Source: Cryptomeria japonica (Eukaryota; Streptophyta; Pinopsida; Cupressales; Cupressaceae). From it: a DNA stretch of 64,000 nucleotides. The notes under the pieces are model-generated. The model did no database searches, had not been told where the DNA came from, and was given only the letters and a program-made list of their open reading frames with translations. Positions within the stretch are counted from its first letter, which is position 1. The number at the start of each line of letters is the position of its first letter. The translations under genes were made by a program, and so were the position numbers. The stretch is from contig NC_081413.1 in NCBI RefSeq assembly GCF_030272615.1, positions 98,207,239-98,271,238 of the forward strand, written 5' to 3'. Positions 36,301 through 47,189 of the stretch are shown here, piece by piece.

Positions 36301-39300
36301 TTATGATCCTAGTAACCAGTGGGTTACAATCTGATATAACTCTGTTAAAGCAACATTTAGACTATTGTATAATCTCTCACTATCCTTTAGTGCTTCTTTA
36401 GTCCTCTGAATTGTACCAGTGAGAAAGTGCATTTTCTCTTCCAGTGTCTTAAGTCCTGGAACAAGAGCCTCATAAATCTCTTTTCTCGAAGAGATGAGGA
36501 TATCTAGTTTAGGACTTAGTCTACACTTTAGTTCTTTTGCCTTAAACCTTAATATTTCCTTATCTTTTTCAAGTTTTTCTGTTTTCTCTTCAAATCCAGT
36601 AATTTCCTGTTCTACTACCGTTATTGAATCCGATGAACCTATCAAGTTGTTAGCAATATCATTGATTTCCTTTTGAGCTATGCTGATTTCTTTGTCTATC
36701 TTGCATGTATCTTTGTATAGTTTCTTGAAGTCCAAAATTATCTTGCCTAGTACTGGTAATAAGGTATCCATATGTTCCTTATTTTTCTTGACTGTCTCCT
36801 CAAAGAATTTTTCCTTCTCTTTATTCATTTTCTCTCTGAAAGTCTCCTCATTGATTTGATCAATTGTCAGTAGGTTGCCGGTTATATACTTAGACAATGT
36901 GTCTAATTGGCTCAAAGAATCCTAATTTTCTATGTTACACTTTGGAGCTATCATCTTCAAAATTGGTAAAGTGTCATCAATAGCCTTATATGCATGTGCA
37001 TTACACTCTGTTATTTTCTTTATTGAGTCTAATAACACCTCTGTTACATTAGTAGGCCTAAATTCAGTCATAGATATTCCGGATGACAGTCCAACTGTCT
37101 TCACAATCTGCAATCCGCCAGTGGTAGTAATAGCTTTTCTTTCCTCTTTCTCTGGAGGATCTGTTTGAGTTTGTATTTCTACTACCAGAGGTTTGGGCTT
37201 GTCAGATGTAGCTAGTGGCATTGTTTGGGTATGTACCTGTGAAGAAGCCTGTTGCTCTACCTATTTCTCAATGTTTTTTTCAGTGTGAAGCTATTATTCT
37301 ATTGGTTTCTCTGTGTTCTCTCCTAATGGTGTCTCTGTTTGGGCCTCTGATGATTTTACTGTGTTATCCACTACCAATTTTTTTAATTGAAACTTTGATT
37401 TATCTACTGGTTCCTCTTTGTTTACCTTTGTACTATCTACTGCTAGTGACTCAGTAGATTTTTTAGTCATATCAATTGTCGGTTGCTCAATAGATACATT
37501 ATTGTGTCCACCTGTGGTATCTTCCTTTCCTGTATCTAGGTGATCATTTGATATTTCAGTTTGTTTCTCATTTCCAATTTCAGTGTTTTCAACTACAATA
37601 TTTCCTTCCAATGGCTCTGTTGTCACATCCCTCTTGTCAATTGTTTCCTTATCAACCACAATATTGACTTCCTGTGTGTCAATGTTCATTGTGTATAACA
37701 CCTCAGAATCAGGGTTGGTGTTCTCATGTGGTGTATCCATACTCTCTATTGCCGGTGGTGTGTCAATAGTTTGTACCAGTGGAGTATCAGAAGGCGGTGG
37801 GGGCAAGTTATCAGTTATCTTTATGCTTGGAGGTCCACCTACCTTTCCTTTCCCCTTATCCTTATCTTTTTCCTTTTGATAGACTTTAAAAGTCTTTGGT
37901 CTCTTAATCTCTTCTTGTTTTTCTTTCTCAACAAAAAATATATCCCACTTATCTGCAGTGTCTTGTAATATCTCATTAATTCTTCCTGCCATTAATGCTA
38001 CATGTCGGTGACCGGTTGAGAATACACTCCAGTTGGCCTCACTGATTAGCTCATCAATCTCTTGAGTTGAGTTCACTGGGTGAACTGCAAGTAGTTTTTC
38101 TATTTTGATCTTTTTATCTAATTCCACAATAGCTACCCTTCTAGCTTCTAGCCTTCTATACAAGTCATTTGGTACATCATCAACAATTTCCATCAAAAAT
38201 TTCTTATAGATATCAAGATGTAGGATAACACTATTCTTTATACTTTCTTTTTCATCATTTGAAAGTGTGTTATACAACTTGCCGATGTTTGTCAATTTGT
38301 CATCTTCAGTCATTTCATTCAAAAGTTTGTCAAAAGGAAGAATAACCTGTTTCACTTTTCTTTTCTTTGGGGTCAATTTCTTAGCCAAAGGCCTAACTGC
38401 CTATTGTTTTTGTCTTGTCCTTCTAGGTGTAGGTGAGCGTTTCAATGAGGGTTTTCTCTTTCTTTCTACCCTTTTGAATTCAGTTGGTGTCTCACTGTTA
38501 GAGGAAGTAGCAACCAATGAAAGATGTGTTTCCAGTTGTAGTCCTTCTAAGTCACTTTCTTTATTACCAGTTTTGTTCAATACATCCTCTTTGATTGCTT
38601 TGGCCTACCTTGTTCCTTTACTGGCTATCTGTTTAGTTTTCTTAATCCTTTTCTCTGATTGGATTTTGCTTTCTATGGTTTCAACATTGCCAAATACTTT
38701 TTCTTTTGGTTTCTTAGGGGCTTCTAAGAGGGCTTTTGCATAGGTTTCAACTATGTTCTCATCTGCCTCATATCCCATCTCTGTAACTCAAACAGTCCTA
38801 GGGACAACTGCCTCCATCCAAATTTCATCTTTCTTGATCACAAAGCATATCTCCTTTTGGTATTTGTCAACAATAGATTGAGATAGCCTTATTCTAGTCT
38901 TCATCCTAGCCTTCAATGCTTGAAAATTTTCATTTATGTTTTTCTCCCTGTTATCTCCCATATTGTTTAGTATGTCTAGTAGTTGTTTTCCTATAGGTAT
39001 ATAAAAAACAAAGTCTTTTCTGCCAATACCGAGAACTTCCTTAGTAATGTACAACATTAAACTTACAAGCAGGTTGCTGAATCTGAAAGTCCCTTTCTTA
39101 TCTCCTTTGATTTTCTTCAGATTATCTATCAATTCATCTTTTAGCCACTCACATATATCAATCTTTGTATTGTTAATCACCATGTCATATGCACCTTTGA
39201 TACATAAGCTAGAGACTGAGTTTAGTCAGTTGGCATGTGTAGTCTTGTATCCAAGAATCAAGCTAACAAATATAACATTGATATCTTTTACATCATTTAC

Positions 39301-39825
39301 TCTCAGGGATCTTTTGTCAAAAGTTGCACTAGGTAGGGTCATCACAATGTCATTTGGAACCTTTTTAGTTTTGTCAGGCCTACTATTGGTGGAAGGTAAG
39401 CCTGTCACTACCCTAACTGCCTCTTTGGTAATCTTATGGATGGAATCCAACCAAAAGAACTCCCCATGTACTCTACTCAAGACAATCCTTATCACATCCT
39501 TATGAAAATCAGGGATATTAAGAATGTCCACAAAACCTAGGGTTTCCACTATCTTGTGTTCCGATTTAACATTTCCATATTCATCACAAATTACAGTTCT
39601 ATACATGCTCATTAATTCTTCAGCTCCTAGTTTCTCAATATGACAATGTATATAGATTCTAGGATCCTCAGCATAAACTACTACCTTAGGTATTTTTGAA
39701 AATGCTCCTAGGGTATCATCCTTCTTCGTAATTTCAGGAATGATTTTAAACATGGGTCTAGGGCACTTAATAACTTCAATCACAATAAGGTTTGCAATGA
39801 ATTCAGGTGCAGAGGAGGAAGCCAC
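36301..39825 (-). pseudogene. N1 ORF2 (copy B): about 1,170-codon protein of unknown function
   Basis: One minus-strand frame from ATG 39825 to stop 36301, interrupted by single stops at 39226, 38788, 38605 and near 38397, a short cluster near 37260-37296, and 36919. Domains: residues about 1-330 a globular region with FFWLDSIHKITKEAVRVVTG and DELIDNLKKIKGDKKG; about 330-470 a Lys/Arg-rich linker; about 475-650 a second conserved region (LHLDIYKKFLMEIVDDVP, STGHRHVALMA); then a Pro/Thr/Glu-rich low-complexity stretch with PPPPSDTP; and from about 950 a long C-terminal coiled coil. No transposase, polymerase, protease or integrase signature. The ITKEAV..TGL segment recalls plant transposon-associated proteins and Athila ORF1-like domains, which is only a hint. 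Three copies in this window keep the same domains. Confidence 0.82.
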
Positions 39826-40129
39826 AACTATAAATACCTTAATATGCCTTTAGAATGATTTGCTTGGATGATTTGCTTCACTTCTCGCTATGGACGCCTT
39901 CTCTTGGTATTTTCGCATTCTTTGCAAATTTGAATGCTCAGTGAATGAAAAAAGAGCCAAAACACTTGCTTTATAGTGTCATTTCCTTCAACTGCCACAT
40001 TTAATGTCTACCGGTTAAGTGAAAACTTAACTCATCTGCAGGTAAAGAAGTATTTCAACTTCTCATCATCAACCAAGGGTAAACTAGCATGTTTTTCAAT
40101 TTGTTGCCATACCCCCAAAGGATTATTTC

Positions 40130-41223
40130 TCAATTAGATGAATAATCTCTTGTTGGTGGAGTGATACTCTGTTCTACCGGTGAAATAATAGCTTCACTAA
40201 CATTCATATATGATTTTCTAATCCATTGTTTTGAAAATTCTTGCTTTACCTCTTCAACCTTTTCTTTACCTTTCAAACTGGGTCCTTTGTTATTTGCTGG
40301 TGATGCCTTACTTCTACAAAATTTTGTAATATGTCCAATCTTGTTACAAGTACAACAAGTCACATTGTTTTTTTGAATAGCTTTTCCATTTCCTATGCTG
40401 GTATGTGTTCTGCATTGATTAGATAAGTGTCAAAATCTTCCACAAATATAACATCTTACATTCATTCTATAATTTTCTGAATTATGTCCAACTTTATTGC
40501 ATTTAGAACATTGACCGGTGGGTGCATTGGTGTTATGATAGTTTCTAGACCTACACTGATTTTCTCTATGACCATACTTGTTACAGTTAAAGCATTTCCC
40601 ATTGAATTTATTAGCATTAGGTTGTCTTACCAGTTTGCAGTACTAGAGCTTTCACCAACTTCAAAGCCAAGGCCATTAGTGTCTCCATTAGGTTTCTGAT
40701 TTTTCAGTATGTCATAAAGTTCTTTTGAACTTTTCTTGAATTTCTCCTTGTGTTTATTTGCAGTAACCAACTCATTTTCCAAGAAATCCTTCTGTCTCAT
40801 GAGTTTAGTTATGTCATTTTGTGTATGCATCAAATCTGTCTTCAACATATCATTTTCATGACTGAGTCTTGTGTTTTCATTTCCAACATCATTGAGTCTT
40901 CTAACCAAGTCATCTTCATTCTTCTTTCTATCTTCAATGTCTTTACAAAATCTCATGGTCATAACTTGCATCTCATTTTTCATTGTATTGTTTTCTTGTC
41001 TCATCTTGTTCACAAGGTCATTAAGAGTTTCTTTCTCATCATTATCACTCTGCATCTTCTCAGAAAGTTCTCTTCTTTTATTCCTAGCAATAGTGAGATT
41101 TTTCTGAAGTCCTTGAATGATTTCCTGTGCAGCCTTCAGATCATCTTCAAGTTTCATATTCTTCAATTTTTTTGCATCATAATCTGCAAGAGACGTTTCT
41201 AGTTGCTTTCTCAAGTTTTCCAT
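40130..41223 (-). pseudogene. N1 ORF1 (copy B): coiled-coil protein with four CCHC knuckles
   Basis: Starts at ATG on the minus strand at 41223 (MENLRKQLE), as in copy A. The coiled coil is open from 41223 to about 40640. Relative to copy A, about 19 bases are missing near 40635, which shifts the frame and creates a stop at 40627. The knuckle region continues in the other frame to 40130: knuckle 1 complete (CFNCNKYGHRENQC), knuckle 2 with Tyr for the last Cys, knuckle 3 interrupted by a stop before its His, and knuckle 4 complete (CCTCNKIGHITKFC). It ends PPTRDYSSN. Probable role is Gag-like; there is no capsid domain that I can name. Confidence 0.82.
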
Positions 41224-41280
41224 CTCTATCAGTGTCAAAATCTTGCTCAAGCTATTAGGATTTTGAAAATAGAGGACCAG

Positions 41281-41292
41281 GCTATGATACCA
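41281..41292 (-). other. Element B primer binding site (tRNA-iMet, one mismatch)
   Basis: Minus strand TGGTATCATAGC, two bases after the LTR; one base differs from the iMet site. Confidence 0.85.
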
Positions 41293-41294
41293 AT

Positions 41295-42064
41295 TGTTAG
41301 GATTCCCAAAGATACTGAGAGGGGGGGCGGGGGGTGAATCAGTATCTTGCCAGTTAATGGATTTTCTTAACTTATTGCATCTCAAAACATTATACCCATA
41401 AACAAGAATTAATGCAGTAAATAAGAACAACAACCACAACATAGAAAGCACACCATAACACTATTTTTAACGAGGAAACCCTGTGTGGGAAAAACCTCGG
41501 TGGGATTTGCAACCCACAATATTTGCTTACTAGCCAATAAGTGAATATAATTGTTACAATAGGGACCTGCACATGCAGGAAGGCCAACTGCCTTAAGCTC
41601 ACTGCTTAAATACAGAATAAGTCTCACTGACTTACAAAAGGTGGATTATATAAATCCAATGTCATGTACTTCTTCGGATTAGCATCTACTATGCTAGGTT
41701 TAGTACTGGTTTAAGCTCAACAATAATCATAAACCTTACTTTACAATATGCCTGAATATTCACACATGATATCCATCTACATGTCCTCATTACAAATGTT
41801 CTCTAAGATCTCATACTTATATATGAGCCTTATTACAATATGCCTTGTCGGCTTACAAAAAGATATTATAATTAATTAAAAAATATAATAAACAAAATCC
41901 TGTCGGCCAGGGTGTCAGTAATCAATCTTTTCGGTGCTGGTGAACTGTATGTCGATGTAGAGTCTGTTAGTGCCAGTGCTAGAGTCATATGATTGTAAGG
42001 TTGCCATCAATGACAATACCTTCAATCACCTACAATTTCTCATTGGAGTGTGAATTTGCCAATA
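41295..42064 (-). repeat. Element B 5' LTR (770 bp)
   Basis: Plus strand starts TGTTAGGATTCCC and ends TTTGCCAATA, so the minus strand begins TATTGGC. It matches 35303-36079. Runs of G near 41323-41333 are typical of this LTR. Confidence 0.92.
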
Positions 42065-44086
42065 GTAAGGCCTCTGACAAAGAAAATAACACCCAGGAAG
42101 AAGAAGGAAAAACAAGTTATCCCTCCACTTGACAATCTTTTGAATGAAATTACTGAAGATGGAAACTTGTCAAATGTTAGAAAGTTGTATAACACTTTCA
42201 CTAATGAAGAAAAGGAAAGTATAGAAAACAGTGTTATTTTACACTTAGACATTTACAAGAAATTTTTGATAGAAGTTGTAGATGATCTACCAAGTGACTT
42301 GTATAGAAGATTAGATGCAAAAAGATTAGCAATTGTGGAACTGGATAAGAATATTAAGGTAGAAAAACTACTTGCAGTTTACCCAGTAAAATCAGCAGAA
42401 GAAATTGATGAACTGATAAGTGAGGCAAACAGGACTGTATTTTCCACTGGTCACCGGCATGTAGCTTTAATGGCTGACAGAGTGAATGAGATCACTGAAG
42501 AAACAATAGAAAAATAAGATATTTTCTTTTTGGAAAAGGAAAAGCAAGAAGAGCTTAAAAGATCAAAGACTTTTAGAGTCTATCAAAAGGAAAAGGATAA
42601 AGGTAAAGGCAAGGTAGGTGGTCCTTTGAGCATAAAAGTAATAGATAACTGGCCCCCACCTCCTTCTGATACTCCACCAGTTGAAACTATTGATACACCA
42701 CCAACAACAGATAATATTGAGAGTATGGAGACAACGCATGAAGACACCAATCTTGATTCAGAGGTGTTATAAACAATGAATATTGACACATAAGAAGTAA
42801 ACATTATGGTTGATAAGGAAACCACTGAGAAGAAAGATGTGGCAACTAAGCCACCGGTTGAGGATATTACTGTTGAGACACATGTTAAGGATACAGTTGA
42901 AAATGTTGAGATTGGGATTGAAACACACACTGAACAATCCACTGATCCCTTGGATATTGGAAAGACAAATACCACTGATGTACACACTGAAAAACCTACT
43001 GAGTTAGAGCAACCGACTACTGATAATACAATAAAATATGTTGACATACCGGTAGTAGACAGTTCAGAGGTACATATAGAGAAACCAGTAGATAATACTG
43101 AGACACAATCAGAGAAACTATCAATGGAAAGCACAAAGATAGTGCCACTGACAACAACTAAGAAACCCAAACCTTTGCTAGTTGAGATGCAGACTCAAAC
43201 TAACCTACCTGAGGTCAACATAAGCAAAGAGGTTACTCACACCGGCGGATTGCAGATTGTTAAGGCAATTTGATAGTCATCTAGTTCCTCCTTAACAGAA
43301 TTCAGACTGACAAATGTAACAAGGGTATTACTGAATTCCATCAAGAAAATCATAGAGTGTAATGCACACGCATATAAGGCAATTGATGACACCATCCTAA
43401 TTTTGAAATTGATTGCACCCAAGTGCAATGTGGAAAATAAAAATTCTTTGAGCCAATTAGACACATTGTTTAAATACATAACCGACAATCTTCTAACAAT
43501 TGATGAAATTAATGAGGAGACTTTCAGTGAGAAAATGAATAAAGAGAAAGAAGAATTCTTTGAAGAGTCAATAAAGAGATGCAAGGAACACTTCGATACA
43601 TTGTTACTGGCACTAGGAAAAACAATAATGGACTTTAAGAAGTTGTACATGGATTCATCCAAGACAAACATTTTAATAGAGGACATAGATAAAGAGATCA
43701 TCAGAGCACAAAAGGAAATAAATGATATTGCTGATAATCTCATAGGTTCATTAGAACCCATATCGGTAATAGAGTAGGAAATTGCAGGCTTTGAAGAGAA
43801 AATTGAAAAATTTGAAAAAGATAAGGAGAGATTAAAGTTTAAGGCTAAGGAACTAAAATGTAGATTAGGTATGAAAATAGACATCCTCTTCTCTTTGAGA
43901 AAAGAGATTTCTGAGGCACTTGTTCTAGGACTTAAGACACTGGAAGAACAAATGCACATACTCACCAGTACCATCCAAAGGATAGAAGCAACATTGAAGG
44001 ATAGTGAAAGGTTCACTAATAGTTTAAATTTTGCACTAGCAGATCTTTATCAGATTGTAACCCACCGGTTACAAGGATCCAGCTGA
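42065..44086 (+). pseudogene. N1 ORF2 (copy A), C-terminal block
   Basis: One frame (frame 2) from the GTAAG junction to TGA 44084-44086, with only a few stops (about 42515, 42770, 42791, 43271, 43775). Order: basic segment then a conserved domain (LLNEITEDGNLSN, LHLDIYKKFLIEVVDDLP, STGHRHVALMA), an acidic Thr/Glu-rich low-complexity region (about 42660-43150) and a long C-terminal coiled coil (about 43440-44080). It matches copy B 38397-36301. No catalytic motif known to me. Confidence 0.82.
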
Positions 44087-44301
44087 GAACTGCACTCAGT
44101 TGACATTTTTGACAACCTTTGTCTTTGATGTCAAAGGAGGAGTAGTATAGATGAGAAAAATGATAACAAAAGAGATCATCTGCTCAAGGGGAGCACACAG
44201 TTTTGGTAAGACAGTTTTGGCAAGATTTTTTGGACAACACATTTTGGATACAATTTTGAATTTTTCTCATGAGTGTTGCCATCAATGCCAAAGGGGGAGA
44301 T

Positions 44302-45075
44302 TGTTGGCAAATGCACACTCCAATGAGAAATTGTAGGTGATTGAAGGTATTGTCATTGATGGCAACCTTGCAATCCTATGGCACCAGTAGGCACTGACAC
44401 CGACAGATAGTTTACTGACAGCAGCAAAGATGATTACCGACACCCCAGCCGACAAGATTTTGTTTATTACATTTTGTGTTTAATTGTAATATCTTTTTGT
44501 AAGTCGACAAGGAGAATTATAATAGGACTCATATATAAGTATGAGATCTTGTAGATAATTTAGGATATGTGGACATGGTCAGATTATTGTAGAAGTAATA
44601 TGCTAATATTAAGGCAGATTTTGGAGTAAGGTTTATGGTTATTTTGTGAGCTTAAACTGGTACTGAACCTGGTATAGCAGATGCTGAACTGAAGAAGTAC
44701 ACGATATTAGATTTTCATAATCCATTTTTGTAAGTCAGCGAGACTTCCCTTTTTGTAATTAAGCAGTGAGCTTTAGGCAGTTGGCCTTCTTGCATGTGTA
44801 GGCCCCTATTGAAAGTAATATTCATTTATTGGCTAGTGAGTGAATATTGTGGGTCACAAATCCCACCGAGGTTTTTCCCACACTAGGTTTCCTCATTAAA
44901 AATATTGTGTTATGGTGTGCTTTCTATGTTGTGGTTATTATTCTTATTTACTGCATTAATTCTTGTTTACCGGTACATTGTTTTGAAATGCAATTTATTT
45001 AATAAGATAAGAAAATCTGTAAACTGGCAAGATACTGATTCACCCCCCCTCTCAATATCTTTGGGAATCCTAACA
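44302..45075 (+). repeat. Element A 3' LTR (774 bp)
   Basis: Preceded by the polypurine tract CCAAAGGGGGAGAT (about 44288-44301). It starts TGTTGGCAAATGC, ends AATCCTAACA, and is followed by AAATC, the partner of GAATC at 19150. A second tract-like motif, TCAAAGGAGGAG, lies upstream at about 44131. Confidence 0.92.
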
Positions 45076-45426
45076 AAATCTTGTTGTAAGTTAGTGAGAC
45101 TTCTCTGAGGGTTGTAGCCTTCTGGGTTACTATATCTTGAGTTGTAAGCTCTAGGTAGTTTGCCTAAATGTTGTGCATTCTCCATTGTAACATTTTCACA
45201 TACTACTATGGAGTATCAACTCATTGTGGGTAGGTTCCCACTGTGGTTTTTCCCTTAACCAGGTTTTCCACGTCAAAATCTTGGTGTTGTGTGTTGTGTT
45301 ATCTATCTACTTATCTTTGTTGTCACTGTAGTTTATCATATTTGCATTTGTGGTTAAGTTTGTTAATCCGGTGAAAACTGTTTCACCCCCCTCTCAGTTT
45401 CCTTCATTGTTGTTGCCAACATCTAG

Positions 45427-46170
45427 ATGTCTAGAGAGAGGAAAAAAGCAAAAGTTTACAGAAAAAAAGAAAAGTTCTATAAGAAAGCCTACTATGTTAA
45501 AGATGATGTTGGTATTTTAGATGATGAGTCAAATTATGAAGATGGTGAATATTGTTTGTTCCTGGTAGAAAAATATGGACCTAAACCTAGTAATAATAAG
45601 GAGATATCTCTGAAAGGTAATACTAAGATTGTAGAAATTATTGCTTCAAAATTACATGTTATCTAAGTGATAGAAATGAATGGTTGATTGATAGTGGATG
45701 TTCAAATCATATGATCGGTGATAAAAGTAATTTTGTAAAATTTGAAAAGTACGATGGCGGTTCTGTTAGATTTGGAGATGATCAGACTGTGCAGATTGTT
45801 GGAATATGTTTTATTACTTCTAATAAAAAACATAACATTGACAATGTATACTATATGAAAGGATTACATCATAATCTCTTAAGTGGTGGACAAATGTGTG
45901 AGAATGGTTATAATAATGTTTTTTAGGATGGTGATTGTGAGATTTGGAAGAGGTCTGAAACTGTTATTGTTGTAGGAAAAAGGACAAGTGGAAACATGTA
46001 TCAACTTGAGGCTACTACATGGAATTGCCTATTATCTCAGATTAATGAATGTTGGTTATGGCATTGGAGGATGTGTCACATCAACTCTGATAATTTGGTG
46101 TAGATTAGTTTGACAAAAGCTATGAGAGATTTACCAAGACTGACTAAACCAGATATCAGTATTTACAGAG
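45427..46170 (+). pseudogene. Element D: end of gag, protease and GAG-pre-integrase
   Basis: Continues D after the TCTAG duplication. The last Cys of the zinc knuckle and a Lys-rich tail come first. The retropepsin shows WLIDSGCSNHM with the catalytic Asp in DSG (about 45685) and a later SVRFGDDQTV. Near 46050 a pre-integrase segment reads LWHWRMCHIN and, at about 46165, YRECQVGK, part of the HHCC zinc site; one Cys of the pair is changed to Tyr. Stops at 45664, 45926 and 46102 and frame changes break the frame. Confidence 0.82.
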
Positions 46171-46171
46171 A

Positions 46172-46930
46172 ATGTCAAGTGGGAAAATAAACAAAGAGAA
46201 AGTTCAAAGGAAAGTGAGAGGAAAGGAACAATCTTCTATTGAACTATTAGATTTGGTGCACATAGACTTATGTGGTCCCACCAGAACAAGGTCTTTACAA
46301 GGTGAGAGGTATTTCATGCTTTTAATTGATGATCATTTTAAAATGACGTGGGTTGTATTTTTAAGAGAGAAGTTAGAGGCATTAGAAAAGTTTAATATGT
46401 TCAAAGCTAGAGTTGAAAATGAAGTTAATAGAAGAATCAAATGCTTAAGATCTAACAAAGGAGGAGAGTTTATTTTTAATGAATTTGACACTTTTTGTGA
46501 GAAATATGGTATTAGGAGATATTTGTTTGCTTCTAGGACACCACTTAATAATGGTGTAGTGCTTAGAATGAACAAGACTATACAAGAGGCAACAAGAACT
46601 ATGATCAAAGAAGCAAACCAACCAGAAGTTTACTAGAAAGAAGTAATACATACTATAATATACACTCTCAATAGAATTCTATTTAGGAAGAAATATGGGA
46701 AGACATCATGAGTTATGACATGGAAGGATTCCATCAGTAAAGTACTTGAAAGTATTTGGAAGTAAATGCTACATCCAAAGAGATGAAGGAAATCTTGGAA
46801 ATTTTGACAGCAAAGCAAATGAAGGCATATTTCATGGATATTCTACAAAGAAAAAGGCTTACAGATGTTACAACAAGAGATTGAATAAAATTGTTGAAAG
46901 TGAAAATGTGAAGGTTCATTAAAACATTTA
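46172..46930 (+). pseudogene. Element D integrase, catalytic residues lost
   Basis: Inserts cDNA into the host genome. The core begins LLDLVHIDLCGPT with the first catalytic Asp. The second motif, normally RSDNGGEF, reads RSNKGGEF (about 46450), and the third, normally NGVVERMN, reads NGVVLRMN (about 46555), so two of the three acidic residues are replaced. The frame is open to TAG 46634 and then decays, with a C-terminal FRKKYGKTS and a GYSTKKKAYRC-like segment still recognisable. Confidence 0.88.
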
Positions 46931-47189
46931 CAAAGACTCGCGTATACAAGTAGGATATGAATTTGATGATTTCCCAAGCAGAGAAGGAGAAGAGAAGAAC
47001 AAAGAAGAAGATAAGAAGAAAGAAAGTTGTGTTTCTCTAAAAACTATATCAAAAACTGTGAGATATGTTTAGAAGAATTACTTTGAGAACCAAATTATAG
47101 GGGAAAAGAACAAAAGCTGTATTACAAGAAGAAAAGCTATAGAAGAACAAGCTCTTCTATTTTTAATTTTTGAAACTAAACCTAAGACA

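Larger units (their letters stand above)
35303..42064 (-). mobile_element. B: complete N1-family LTR element without pol
   Basis: 6,762 bp on the minus strand with 5' LTR 41295-42064, primer site, two large reading frames, polypurine tract and 3' LTR 35303-36079. Perfect duplication GTAAG (35298-35302 and 42065-42069). The outer end of the 5' LTR reads TATTGGC instead of TGTTGGC, a terminal G-to-A change. It is inserted antisense in ORF2 of copy A of the same family. No protease, RT, RNase H or integrase motif was found anywhere in the interior, so the family is non-autonomous by content and not only by deletion. Confidence 0.92.
19155..45075 (+). mobile_element. A: N1-family LTR element without pol, split by two insertions
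   Basis: 5' LTR 19155-19918, interior in three blocks (19919-22013, 34793-35302, 42065-44301), 3' LTR 44302-45075. Target duplication GAATC/AAATC (four of five bases). Each interior junction is marked by a 5-bp duplication: GAAGA/AAAGA for the LARD and GTAAG/GTAAG for copy B. The interior encodes the two N1 proteins described below and nothing resembling protease, RT, RNase H or integrase. Confidence 0.88.
18190..45421 (+). repeat. C: solo LTR (about 1.3 kb), itself split by element A
   Basis: Left part 18190-19154 (965 bp) starts TGTTGGAC; right part 45081-45421 (341 bp) ends GCCAACA. Flanked by the perfect duplication TCTAG (18185-18189, 45422-45426). It has LTR landmarks of a Copia family, including a terminal CACCCCCCTCTCAGTTTCC block near 45385, but no primer site, tract or interior of its own, so it is a solo LTR left by LTR-LTR recombination. 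Element A lies inside it between its own duplications GAATC (19150-19154) and AAATC (45076-45080). Confidence 0.8.

Noticed and set aside
18190-45421. Element C as a full LTR retrotransposon with A as its interior
   Set aside because: A has its own LTRs and its own target duplication inside C, and the two halves of C together make one LTR. A solo LTR explains all of it.
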